Source of the DNA: an uncultured Eubacteriales bacterium
Lineage (GTDB): Bacteria > Bacillota > Clostridia > Oscillospirales > UMGS1783
DNA: 9,058 nucleotides
Direction: 5' to 3'
Assembly: GCA_900555065.1 (NCBI GenBank)
Contig: USJY01000039.1
Coordinates: forward strand, 1 to 9,058
Shown here: piece after piece, positions 1-6,364 of the stretch
How positions within the stretch are numbered: the first letter of the stretch is position 1
How the letters are laid out: each line of letters starts with the position of its first letter
Program-made: the position numbers and the translations under genes
Notes under the pieces: generated by a model
Told to the model about the DNA's origin: nothing
What the model saw: the letters and a program-made list of their open reading frames with translations, nothing else
Databases searched by the model: none

Positions 1-662
1 ATCCGGTCGCACGGGCCGTCATCCGGGCCGCAGGTCTTCCGCTTGCGGCGCCCTCCGCGAACTCTTCCGGCAGACCCAGCCCGACCACAGCGGCGCATGT
101 GTATGCAGACCTGCACGGGAAAATCCCCATGATTCTGGACGCCGGCCCCTGTGAAATCGGAGTAGAAAGCACGGTCCTCTCCCTGGCCGGGGATTATCCA
201 ACCGTGCTGCGGCCCGGCGGCGTGAGTGTGGACAGGCTGGAGGCAGTTATCGGGCCGGTTGCGGTATCCGGCGCCGTGTTTGCGCCCATGGCGGACGACG
301 ATGCTCCCATGGCGCCCGGAATGAAATACCGTCACTATGCGCCGCGAGCGCCCATTACGCTGTTTTCCGGGCCGGATGACGCTGTTATACGCCGTATCAA
401 CAGCTTGGCGGACAGCCGGACCGGGATCCTCTGTTTCAACGGGGAAGAGCGTTTATTTTCAGCGGGCGCGCCCGTGCCCTACGGTGACAGGGACGACCCC
501 TTGGATTTGTCCCACAACCTTTTTTCGGCGCTGCGCCGGTTTGACGATCTGGGCGTTTGCCGTATTTACGGTCGTATGTGCCTGCAGGACGGCGCATTTT
601 TGGGCGTAGCCAACCGGCTTTTGAAGGCGGCGGGATTTCATATGGAAAAAGTTGATAGATGA
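1..662 (+). CDS. sua5: L-threonylcarbamoyladenylate synthase, Sua5/YrdC/YwlC family (5'-partial)
   Basis: This enzyme makes threonylcarbamoyl-AMP from threonine, bicarbonate and ATP, the first step of t6A tRNA modification at position 37, in the cytoplasm. The start lies outside the window; the reading frame is open from base 3, giving 219 residues. The family-typical stretch APSANSSGRPSPTTAAHV falls at fragment residues 16-33, followed by GVESTV and LRPGGVS. These mark the C-terminal half of the YrdC domain. PGMKYRHYAP near residue 105 marks the junction with the extra Sua5 C-terminal domain, so this is the long Sua5 form and not the short TsaC form. About 350 residues is usual for the family, so roughly the first third is missing. 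coaE begins 10 nt after the stop, and its ribosome binding site overlaps the TGA, which indicates co-transcription. Nothing looks damaged in the visible part. Confidence 0.93.
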   Translation, partial: PVARAVIRAAGLPLAAPSANSSGRPSPTTAAHVYADLHGKIPMILDAGPCEIGVESTVLSLAGDYPTVLRPGGVSVDRLEAVIGPVAVSGAVFAPMADDDAPMAPGMKYRHYAPRAPITLFSGPDDAVIRRINSLADSRTGILCFNGEERLFSAGAPVPYGDRDDPLDLSHNLFSALRRFDDLGVCRIYGRMCLQDGAFLGVANRLLKAAGFHMEKVDR

Positions 663-672
663 GGGATAAACT

Positions 673-1281
673 ATGAAAGTCATAGGCCTGACCGGCGGTT
701 CGGGCGCAGGAAAAAGCGAAGTTTCCCGTTATATGCAGAATCGCTATGGCGTCGTTCATATCGACGGCGATACAATCGCGCGCCATGTGACGGATACGCG
801 CAGGGACTGTCTGGACGAGCTTACCGACCATTTTGGCGCTGCAATTTTGAATCCGGGCGGTACGCTCAATCGTAAGGCGCTCGCCGCGTTAGCGTTTGCG
901 AGCGGGGAACAGACTGCGGCTCTCAACCGGATCACGCATAAATACATAACCCGGGAGATCAACAGCCTGATCGCGCGCAGCAGGAGCGCAGGCGCGCCGG
1001 CTGTCGCGGTAGACGGCGCTGCGATCATTGAGAGCGGCACGGCGCGGGACTGCGACGCAGTGATTGCCGTTATCGCACCGTATGCGCGCCGATTGCAGGC
1101 GATTATGGCGCGCGACGGCATTGACGAAGCGCAGGCCCGCCAACGGCTGGATGCGCAGAAACCGGATGCATGGTACACGGCGCACGCCGATTACACGATT
1201 GAAAACACGGGCACGCTTGAAGCGCTGCAAAGGCAGGTCGATATGGTAATGAACGGCATTTTAAAACCGGAGGATTCATAA
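673..1281 (+). CDS. coaE: Dephospho-CoA kinase
   Basis: It phosphorylates the 3'-hydroxyl of the ribose in dephospho-CoA using ATP, the last step of coenzyme A synthesis, in the cytoplasm. The protein has 202 residues, the normal family length. The P-loop GGSGAGKS lies at residues 8-15 after the typical MKVIGLT start. DGDTIAR at 31-37 matches the family's DxD-iAR substrate motif. RLDAQ at 158-162 is the lid-region Arg/Gln motif, and IENTG at 176-180 matches the usual 'I-N-G' C-terminal motif. The central 'PLLFE' segment is replaced by AAIIE (116-120), a mild variant that keeps the Glu. The ATG start is supported by GAGGG at 661-665 with 7 nt spacing. It sits between sua5 and a lytic transglycosylase gene, a pairing common in clostridia. 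Confidence 0.95.
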   Translation: MKVIGLTGGSGAGKSEVSRYMQNRYGVVHIDGDTIARHVTDTRRDCLDELTDHFGAAILNPGGTLNRKALAALAFASGEQTAALNRITHKYITREINSLIARSRSAGAPAVAVDGAAIIESGTARDCDAVIAVIAPYARRLQAIMARDGIDEAQARQRLDAQKPDAWYTAHADYTIENTGTLEALQRQVDMVMNGILKPEDS

Positions 1282-1285
1282 TTTC

Positions 1286-1879
1286 ATGGCGTATTCCAGA
1301 AAAAAGCGCGGAATAAAGGCTGCGCTGTCCTATATTTTTGTAACCCTGCTGTTTATCTTCGTCGTCGGGGGCATTATAAATATAGCGCTGCGCGCCTATT
1401 ATCCCTTAAAATATGAGGAACAGATTCTTGCGTATGCCGCTGAGCATGAGCTTGATCCTAGCCTGGTCGCGGCGGTGATTCACACAGAAAGCCGTTTTCG
1501 GCCGGACTCGGCATCCAGTATGGGCGCGTATGGGCTGATGCAGATCACGCCCGACACTTTATACTGGATAGCGGAAAAGAACGGGGAGACGGTTACGGGA
1601 ACGGCGGAAGACGTCCTGCTTGATCCTGCGCAGAATATCAGGTACGGCTGTATGATTCTCAGCCAGCACTTGCAGGAATTCGGTTCAACAGAAACAGCTC
1701 TGGCAGCATATAACGCAGGCCGCAGCCGTATTATAAGCTGGTTGCAGAACAGCGATATTTCCAGCGACGGCGTGGATCTGCACAATATACCTTATCCGGA
1801 GACGGAACAATACGTAAAAAAAGTGACGTACGCGCAAAAAATTTATCAAATTTTATATCACATAGGAGGTTCATCATGA
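1286..1879 (+). CDS. Membrane-anchored lytic transglycosylase (SLT domain, GH23 type)
   Basis: This is a predicted peptidoglycan lytic transglycosylase that cleaves the MurNAc-GlcNAc bond to leave a 1,6-anhydro end, acting outside the membrane in wall turnover. The protein has 197 residues. A basic N-terminus (RKKRG) precedes one hydrophobic segment at about 14-35, which I read as an uncleaved signal anchor. The SLT domain follows: the catalytic Glu is E68 in the HTESRF motif, GLMQI is at 83-87, and AAYNAG at 140-145. All three hallmark motifs are intact. The start is ATG with GGAGG at 1269-1273, which overlaps the end of coaE, and the gap to coaE is 4 nt. The stop overlaps the next ATG (ATGA), so translation is probably coupled to the aminopeptidase. 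No LysM or other wall-binding domain is present. Confidence 0.93.
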   Translation: MAYSRKKRGIKAALSYIFVTLLFIFVVGGIINIALRAYYPLKYEEQILAYAAEHELDPSLVAAVIHTESRFRPDSASSMGAYGLMQITPDTLYWIAEKNGETVTGTAEDVLLDPAQNIRYGCMILSQHLQEFGSTETALAAYNAGRSRIISWLQNSDISSDGVDLHNIPYPETEQYVKKVTYAQKIYQILYHIGGSS

Positions 1880-3273
1880 AGACAAACGGCGAACAGCTCA
1901 AGGAAAAATTGTTTTATGCACCCCAAAACGCGTATGCGCGCGTAGACGACCAGACGGTTGCGGCGTGCATGGAATACGCGGAAAACTACAAGGCGTTTAT
2001 GAATAGCTGCAAAACGGAACGGGAATGCGTTTCCGTTACGATTGAAATGCTGGAGGAAAGCGGATTTATCCCGTTTGAGTATGGGAAAAAATATGCGCCT
2101 GGTACGAAAATTTATTTTAACAACCGCGACCGTGCGCTCGTATTCGCCGTCATTGGCCAGCGTTCCCTGGCTGACGGCGTCAATATTGCCGCCGCGCATA
2201 TTGACAGCCCGCGGCTCGACCTGAAACCCGCTCCTGTTTATGAGGATACGGAACTGTGCCTGATGAAGACGCACTACTACGGCGGCGTAAAAAAATATCA
2301 GTGGACGGCCATTCCGCTCGCATTGCACGGCGTGATCGTAAAAAAGGACGGAACCAAGATCAACGTCAAAATCGGCGAATGTGAATCCGACCCGATTTTC
2401 TGCATCACCGACCTGCTTCCACACCTTTCCAAAGAACAGTATAAACGTGATCTTCGTGAAGCGATCCCGGGCGAAGCGCTCAACGTCCTCGTCGGCAGCC
2501 GCCCGTTTTTGGACGATAAGGTGTCCGAGCGCGTCAATCTCAATATCCTCCAGATATTGTTTGAAAAGTACGACGTTGTGGAGGAGGATCTGTTTTCCGC
2601 AGAGCTTATGGCGGTGCCTGCCTTTAAGGCGCAGGATCTCGGTTTCGACCGGTCCATGATCGGCGCATATGGACACGATGATAAGGTCTGCGCCTATCCC
2701 TGTCTGACCGGCTTGCTTGCTTCGGATGATTCGGGCAAAACCCTCATCTCCGTTCTTGCCGATAAAGAGGAGATCGGTTCAACCGGCAATACGGGCCTGC
2801 ATGCCGACTACCTGAAAAATTTTATTCTGGACCTGTGCCGTTCTGCGGGTGTAAACGAGTTGCAGTGCCTGCATAATTCCAAGTGCCTGTCGGCAGACGT
2901 AAACGCGGGATTCGATCCGACCTATCCGGAGCCTATGGAGAAGCGAAACTCCTCCTATCTGAACTATGGTACAATTATTACAAAATACACTGGCTCCGGC
3001 GGAAAGTCCGCCACGTCTGACGCCAGTGCGGAATTCTTCGCAAACGTCCGCAATATCCTCGATGAAGCGGGGGTTATCTGGCAGTCCGGCGAACTGGGGA
3101 AGGTGGACGCCGGCGGCGGCGGGACAGTGGCAAAGTTTATCGCGGATCTCGATATCGACGTCGTTGACCTGGGCGTTCCCGTACTTTCCATGCATGCGCC
3201 CTTTGAGGTTATCAGCAAAATGGACCTGTATATGACGCATAGAGCAGTGGAGGCATTTTTCAAAAAAGGCTGA
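1876..3273 (+). CDS. M18-family zinc aminopeptidase
   Basis: A metallo-aminopeptidase that removes N-terminal residues from peptides in the cytoplasm, using a two-zinc site. The protein has 465 residues, typical of the bacterial ApeA/LAP4 group. The family's ligand pattern is visible: H108 in AAHIDSPRLD, Asp at 268/269 in GHDDK, E298-E299 in DKEEIGSTG, D341 in SADVNAGFDP, and H440 in SMHAPFE. E298 would be the catalytic base and E299 a metal ligand. GGGGTVAKF at 413-421 is also a conserved M18 motif. The start is ATG at an ATGA overlap with the lytic transglycosylase, supported by AGGAGG at 1864-1869 with 6 nt spacing. It is the last gene of the run, followed after 49 nt by a strong terminator. 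The substrate preference (Asp/Glu or broader) cannot be read from the sequence; the symbol apeA may apply. Confidence 0.93.
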   Translation: MKTNGEQLKEKLFYAPQNAYARVDDQTVAACMEYAENYKAFMNSCKTERECVSVTIEMLEESGFIPFEYGKKYAPGTKIYFNNRDRALVFAVIGQRSLADGVNIAAAHIDSPRLDLKPAPVYEDTELCLMKTHYYGGVKKYQWTAIPLALHGVIVKKDGTKINVKIGECESDPIFCITDLLPHLSKEQYKRDLREAIPGEALNVLVGSRPFLDDKVSERVNLNILQILFEKYDVVEEDLFSAELMAVPAFKAQDLGFDRSMIGAYGHDDKVCAYPCLTGLLASDDSGKTLISVLADKEEIGSTGNTGLHADYLKNFILDLCRSAGVNELQCLHNSKCLSADVNAGFDPTYPEPMEKRNSSYLNYGTIITKYTGSGGKSATSDASAEFFANVRNILDEAGVIWQSGELGKVDAGGGGTVAKFIADLDIDVVDLGVPVLSMHAPFEVISKMDLYMTHRAVEAFFKKG

Positions 3274-3322
3274 CCAGGACGCTGCGTAAGCGCCGTTCTC
3301 ATATTCAAATCATTTTATCTTG

Positions 3323-3361
3323 GCAGGACAGCTTGACAATATATGCTGTCCTGCTTTCTCT
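3323..3361 (+). terminator. Intrinsic terminator of the sua5-coaE-LT-aminopeptidase run
   Basis: GCAGGACAGC (3323-3332) pairs perfectly with GCTGTCCTGC (3345-3354) across a 12-nt loop. A pyrimidine/T-rich tail follows (3355 onward, TTTCTCT). The position 49 nt after the aminopeptidase stop fits a rho-independent terminator. The loop happens to contain TTGACA, but no -10 box is seen at a proper distance, so I do not read it as a promoter. Confidence 0.85.
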
Positions 3362-3382
3362 CTTTTATGGAGGTCTTGCTCT

Positions 3383-3469
3383 ATGTTTGTTCCTATTTTT
3401 CAATGCTGTTTTGCAGCCAAGCGCTTTTTCATGAAAAGTAGAAAAAGACACAATTTTAATTTATACTAA
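3383..3469 (+). CDS. Possible small ORF (28 codons) upstream of the AraC regulator
   Basis: An ATG at 3383 is preceded by a full GGAGG at 3369-3373 with 9 nt spacing, a better ribosome binding site than that of the regulator gene downstream. The ORF reads 28 codons to a TAA at 3467-3469. The predicted peptide starts MFVPIFQCCFAAKRFF and ends in a basic stretch (KSRKRH), so it has a short hydrophobic part with two adjacent Cys and then a positive tail. I do not recognise it. Its 3' end overlaps the TATACT box proposed for the regulator, so either the small ORF or that promoter may be spurious. It could be a leader peptide or chance. No promoter of its own is obvious; read-through from the preceding terminator would be one source of transcript. 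Confidence 0.3.
   Translation: MFVPIFQCCFAAKRFFMKSRKRHNFNLY
3439..3467 (+). promoter_or_regulatory. Candidate sigma-A promoter of the AraC-family regulator
   Basis: TAGAAA (3439-3444, four of six matches to TTGACA) is followed after 17 bp by TATACT (3462-3467, five of six matches to TATAAT). The local sequence is AT-rich. Transcription would begin near 3474, giving a short leader before the ATG at 3502. This rests on consensus matching only, and AT-rich DNA yields such matches by chance. Confidence 0.4.
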
Positions 3470-3501
3470 GAACAGCCAATCATATATCATGTGGTGATCT
3501 T

Positions 3502-4401
3502 ATGGATACAATCATTCATGAAATGCAAGATGAAGTACGGAAAAGCTCCCTTATGGAGGGCAGTAACAAAACGGGTATCCCGTTTGTAACAGCCTGGAAT
3601 TTCACAAGCGATAAAATACGAATGCCAAATACGGAGAATCCATATCTTTATATCGTGCTTGACGGTATGCTTCGGCTTTATACGCCATCAGGAATTATGG
3701 ATTACGTGGAAGGGCAATATTCCATATCCCAAATTGATACTCCGCTGTCAGGAACTGTTTTGACATTTTCCAGCCGGCAAGATTTTTTAGCGCTTTCTGT
3801 TGAATTCACCGTTTTTGATATCATAACAGCAGTTTTAGGTTTGGACAATGACCTGACTGAAAAAATTATTAGCGAAAACATGTACGAACAGGCTATGTCC
3901 CTTTCTGATAAAGCTGTTGTACAGTCAGTTTACAGACTTTTTTCAATAGGGAAAAAGGCGGTCCCCTCTGAATTTTTGCGCAAAAACATCATGCAAGAAG
4001 TCATATATCACATTCTCTGCGGTTCCTGCGGAAAACAGTTTCTTCAAAGCATAATAAATATCGGACAGGCAGATGAAATTTATAAGGCAAACAGTTGGAT
4101 AAAAGAAAATTTCCGCAGTCCATTCACTGTAGAAGAACTGGCGAAACAAAGAAATATGAGCGTTTCACTGTTTCATCAGAAGTTCAAAAGCGCCGTGGGA
4201 ATGGGTCCGCTGCAATGCCAAAAAAGGTTGCGGCTGACGGAAGCTAGGCGGCTGATGTTGGATGAAAACAAAAATGTAACCGAAGCGTCTATCGAGGTAG
4301 GATACGAAAGCCTCTCACAATTTATTCGAGATTACCGTAAAATGTTTGATGCAGCGCCAAAGGAGGATATTCAGAAACTTCAAAGGCAGTTAAAGAAATA
4401 A
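3502..4401 (+). CDS. AraC-family transcriptional regulator with AraC_N (YqhC-like) domain
   Basis: A DNA-binding regulator of 299 residues, the usual length for this group. Residues about 25-165 match the AraC_N type domain (the YqhC-like N-terminus): ENPYLYIVLDG, then GQYSISQIDTPLSGTV, the pattern of a cupin-like ligand or redox sensor region. The C-terminal AraC/XylS DNA-binding domain spans about 195-290. Its first helix-turn-helix is around FTVEELAKQRNMSVSLFHQKF (208-228), and the second around VTEASIEVGYESLSQFIRDYRKMF (259-282). The ATG at 3502 follows GGTGATC (3493-3499), which matches the extended 3' end of 16S rRNA and not the core GGAGG. Composition is clearly more AT-rich than the left block (bases 3601-3660 contain 21 G+C of 60, against 36 of 60 at 781-840), which suggests acquisition. 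It likely controls the GlcG/HbpS-like gene 100 bp downstream. The inducer is unknown; YqhC relatives respond to aldehydes, but that transfer is inference. Confidence 0.9.
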   Translation: MDTIIHEMQDEVRKSSLMEGSNKTGIPFVTAWNFTSDKIRMPNTENPYLYIVLDGMLRLYTPSGIMDYVEGQYSISQIDTPLSGTVLTFSSRQDFLALSVEFTVFDIITAVLGLDNDLTEKIISENMYEQAMSLSDKAVVQSVYRLFSIGKKAVPSEFLRKNIMQEVIYHILCGSCGKQFLQSIINIGQADEIYKANSWIKENFRSPFTVEELAKQRNMSVSLFHQKFKSAVGMGPLQCQKRLRLTEARRLMLDENKNVTEASIEVGYESLSQFIRDYRKMFDAAPKEDIQKLQRQLKK

Positions 4402-4428
4402 GCAAGTTTTTAAGAGCAATAGGCAAGT
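4402..4428 (+). promoter_or_regulatory. Candidate operator: GCAAGT direct repeat with 21-bp period
   Basis: GCAAGT occurs at 4402-4407 and again at 4423-4428, in the same orientation and exactly 21 bp apart, about two helical turns. This is the geometry of AraC-type half-sites bound on one DNA face. The downstream copy sits where a -35 element would be for the TATACT at 4449-4454, and no good -35 is present there, as expected for an activator-dependent promoter. A partial GCAA also lies at 4416. That the neighbouring AraC protein binds here is inference. Confidence 0.4.
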
Positions 4429-4448
4429 AAAAAAAGCAGTTCATTTGT

Positions 4449-4454
4449 TATACT
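4449..4454 (+). promoter_or_regulatory. Candidate -10 box of the GlcG/HbpS-like gene
   Basis: TATACT matches five of six bases of the TATAAT consensus and lies 48 bp before the ATG. The hexamer 17 bp upstream (AGTAAA, 4426-4431) is a poor -35. With no terminator seen between the two genes, the downstream gene may also be read from the regulator's transcript. Confidence 0.4.
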
Positions 4455-4501
4455 TTCATTGTCAGAGATTTTTGTATCAATGCGAAAATGGAGGTTTTCA
4501 A

Positions 4502-4924
4502 ATGATTTTAACAGATGAACTGTGTGATAAGCTATGTGCCGCCGCAAGAGAAAAGAGTAAAGAAATTGGCATCGATATCAGTTTTGCAATTTGCGATGAA
4601 AACGGTCTACCAAGAGCATACCGCCGGTATGGGGAAGCGTTGGTTTTAAGCATAACCCTTGTACCTGGAAAAGCATATACGTCTGCCGTAACGCAATGTA
4701 AAACAAAAGATGTGGCGGCTGCTGCTGCAGAAGGCGCTTCTCTTATGGCAATTCAGACAAACGACCCTAAATTCACACTTGTGGCCGGCGGATATCCGCT
4801 ATTTATAAATGGAAAGATTGCCGGTGGAATCGGTGTTGGTGGAGGCACAGAAGAGCAAGACTGTAAAATTGCGGAATATGTGGTCCGCTTGTTTGAAAAA
4901 CTGGCCGGTTCATTGTTCGTGTAA
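4502..4924 (+). CDS. GlcG/HbpS-family protein (haem_degrading domain, PF03928)
   Basis: A small single-domain protein of 140 residues in the family that includes GlcG, haem-binding HbpS and the C-terminal domain of PduO. The family signature is near the C-terminus: VAGGYPLFINGKIAGGIGVG, then GGTEEQD (94-120). The N-terminal half has the usual 'A-cDe-Gl--a--R--gA---S' pattern (29-50) followed by PGKAYTSA (55-62). There is no signal peptide, so it should be cytoplasmic. Members bind haem, cobalamin-related or other small ligands, and many have unknown roles; a precise function cannot be assigned. I chose ATG 4502 because GGAGG (4490-4494) lies 7 nt upstream; an in-frame TTG at 4445 would add 19 residues without support and falls in the promoter. 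It follows an AraC-family gene on the same strand and shares its AT-rich composition. Confidence 0.85.
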   Translation: MILTDELCDKLCAAAREKSKEIGIDISFAICDENGLPRAYRRYGEALVLSITLVPGKAYTSAVTQCKTKDVAAAAAEGASLMAIQTNDPKFTLVAGGYPLFINGKIAGGIGVGGGTEEQDCKIAEYVVRLFEKLAGSLFV

Positions 4925-5381
4925 AAAAGTAAGCCCATATTGTGCCGGCAATAACCTGGATAGTTAACAAATGCCTTGCAAGCAGTACGTTTTAAAAGCT
5001 CCGGAATACGTGATTCATAAATGTTCGCCGTAGCGCTGGAATCGGTAAGCGCACGCAGTATTGCACAGAATTTATTCGCCCTTTTCTGTCCTGTATAATC
5101 AAGAAAGCGCAAGCGGTTATAACGCTTGCGCTTTTCATCGCGTATTCGGCAGAACTAAAAATGCTTTACTCTGCAAGCGCTGTAAACACAAGCAGAACAG
5201 TGGATATTTATAACGGCAAAAAAGCCTGTATATTGCGGATTTCAGAAATTCCAAAATGCCGAGGACCATCCCTTGCAGACGGGACAATGCCGTTTTATTG
5301 ATCCATATTGTAAAGAAATAGAAAAAGCAGGCTGGAAGCTTGTCTAGCGTTCTTCCGGTTTGTTGCATTCTGTGTATGTAT
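4925..5381. other. 457-bp gap between convergent genes
   Basis: This stretch lies between the stop of the GlcG/HbpS-like gene and the stop of the YbaK-like gene on the other strand. It contains the symmetric hairpin annotated separately. 4925-5103 shows no convincing gene. 5186-5347 contains a 53-codon open + strand frame without a clear start or ribosome binding site, whose translation (ending CKEIEKAGWKLV) looks faintly protein-like and could be a gene remnant. On the - strand, AGGCTGG (reading down from 5400) could pair with CCAGCCT (near 5336) before a T-rich run, but the loop is nearly 60 nt, so this would be a weak terminator for the YbaK-like gene. Confidence 0.5.
5104..5135 (+). terminator. 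Intrinsic terminator, possibly bidirectional
   Basis: AAAGCGCAAGCG (5104-5115) pairs perfectly with CGCTTGCGCTTT (5123-5134) across a 7-nt loop, and the arm ends in a T-run on the + strand (CTTTTC). On the - strand the other arm also ends in TTTCTTGATT, so the hairpin could stop transcription from both convergent units. It is 180 nt after the GlcG/HbpS-like stop and about 250 nt after the YbaK-like stop, which would give both transcripts unusually long 3' tails. Confidence 0.75.
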
Positions 5382-5858
5382 TTACTCCGCCTGCCAGCCT
5401 TTGCAGACGTCTACCCAGATATGTGCGTTTGCGTACCGTTCCAGTTCCTCAATCGACAGCTCAATTGCGCTGTTGCTGCTGCCACATGCAGGGAATACGG
5501 TTTCAAATCGTTTAAGCGACCGGTCTAAAAACACTTGGATTCCATCGTTGACGGCAAAGGGGCAGACGCCGCCGACCGCATGACCGACCCATGCCTCCGC
5601 CTGCTCAGGCGACAGCATTTTCGCCTTCACCCCGAACTGCGCTTTGTATTTAGCATTGTCTATTTTCGCGTCGCCCGCCGTCACGATTAGAAGTGGCCTG
5701 TCATTTGCGTTGAACGACAGTGTTTTTGCAATCCGGCAGGGCTCGCAGTGCAGCGCCTCCGCCGCGAGTTCAACAGTTGCGCTTGAAACGGGAAACTCCT
5801 GGATTCGGTCTTCTATCCCATATTCCCTGAAAAATGCTTTCACTCTGTCTATTGCCAT
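5382..5858 (-). CDS. YbaK/EbsC-family aminoacyl-tRNA deacylase (prolyl-tRNA editing type)
   Basis: A cytoplasmic editing protein expected to hydrolyse mischarged aminoacyl-tRNA, for example Cys- or Ala-tRNA(Pro). The protein has 158 residues, the normal size of the free-standing form. Family features in order: SSATVELAAEAL (25-36), the conserved Lys of the IAKTL motif (K45, equivalent to the catalytic Lys of YbaK), LLIVTAGDAKID (56-67), GHAVGGVCPFAV (92-103) and the C-terminal IWVDV. The start ATG (complement of 5856-5858) has GAGGAG (5865-5870) 6 nt upstream. It follows the flavodoxin gene after 17 nt and is the last gene of the four-gene - strand run. The exact tRNA substrate cannot be told from the sequence. 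EbsC and YbaK members share this pattern. Confidence 0.92.
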   Translation of the reverse strand: MAIDRVKAFFREYGIEDRIQEFPVSSATVELAAEALHCEPCRIAKTLSFNANDRPLLIVTAGDAKIDNAKYKAQFGVKAKMLSPEQAEAWVGHAVGGVCPFAVNDGIQVFLDRSLKRFETVFPACGSSNSAIELSIEELERYANAHIWVDVCKGWQAE

Positions 5859-5875
5859 ATTTTACTCCTCACAAT

Positions 5876-6364
5876 CTATGCGTTCAGTACGCTCCTGGCA
5901 AAACGGGCGATCGCTTCAGGGGAAACAGGTGGAGCCGTCATCTTTCCTGCCTGAATCGCCCTGGAAACTGCGCCGGCGACTAACCTGTCGATCCCTTTCT
6001 GCAGGCGCATATCCAGCTCGCCGCCCAAAGACGCGCAAACAACAGCGGCCGAGATAAGGTCGGCCGGGATGCTGCGGCGCAGGATGCCGGCAGCGTCCGT
6101 GTCAAAGCTACAAAGAAAATAAGCGGTCCGCTTTTGTCGGAGCATGCTCTGGTTGGTTTGAATATACTTTGAAGCGGCCTTGTGCAGGGAGCCAAACCGA
6201 ACGCCGCCGCCTATTATGACAATGTCATATGCCGCGGGGTTGGGCGACGTCTGTGTCAGGTCGGCAAGCACGCAGTCTGGAAAATATGCGGCCAGCCGTT
6301 CGGTGCAGCTTCGGGCGGTACCGGTTTTGCTCGCATAGGCAATCAGTGTTTTCACATTTTTCAT
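5876..6364 (-). CDS. Flavodoxin-domain protein, HemG-like (flavodoxin_5 type)
   Basis: A predicted FMN-binding electron-transfer protein of 162 residues in the cytoplasm. The FMN phosphate loop is at the N-terminus: LIAYASKTGTA (7-17) with S12-T14-T16 in the flavodoxin position. YDIVIIGGGVRFGSLHKA (46-63) and the hydrophobic strand with FLCSFDTD (83-90) match the group related to protoporphyrinogen oxidase HemG. No iron-sulphur or transmembrane segment is present. Start choice is uncertain. ATG 6364 overlaps the permease stop as ATGA, but its AAAGGG touches the ATG. GTG at 6355 would give the typical MKTLIAYASKTGT start with the same AAAGGG 9 nt away. A more distant ATG at 6391 has no ribosome binding site. 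Its position after an ABC exporter pair suggests co-expression, but not a known shared task; a role in haem synthesis is possible but unproved. Confidence 0.85.
   Translation of the reverse strand: MKNVKTLIAYASKTGTARSCTERLAAYFPDCVLADLTQTSPNPAAYDIVIIGGGVRFGSLHKAASKYIQTNQSMLRQKRTAYFLCSFDTDAAGILRRSIPADLISAAVVCASLGGELDMRLQKGIDRLVAGAVSRAIQAGKMTAPPVSPEAIARFARSVLNA

Noticed and set aside
436..831. Open - strand frames across sua5 and coaE
   Set aside because: They are antisense to two strongly supported conserved genes and show no family motifs.
3333..3338. TTGACA as a -35 promoter element
   Set aside because: It sits in the loop of a terminator, and no -10-like hexamer occurs 16-18 bp downstream.
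4445..4924. TTG start for the GlcG/HbpS-like gene at 4445
   Set aside because: It overlaps the proposed -10 box and lacks a ribosome binding site, while ATG 4502 has GGAGG at 7 nt.
4753..5112. A 119-codon open frame on the - strand across the end of the GlcG/HbpS-like gene and the gap beyond it
   Set aside because: It runs antisense through a well-supported gene, has no ribosome binding site, starts inside a terminator hairpin, and its translation matches no family I recognise.
5135..5368. A 77-codon hydrophobic open frame on the - strand after the YbaK-like gene
   Set aside because: There is no Shine-Dalgarno sequence, no recognisable family, and the hydrophobicity can come from AT-rich antisense sequence.
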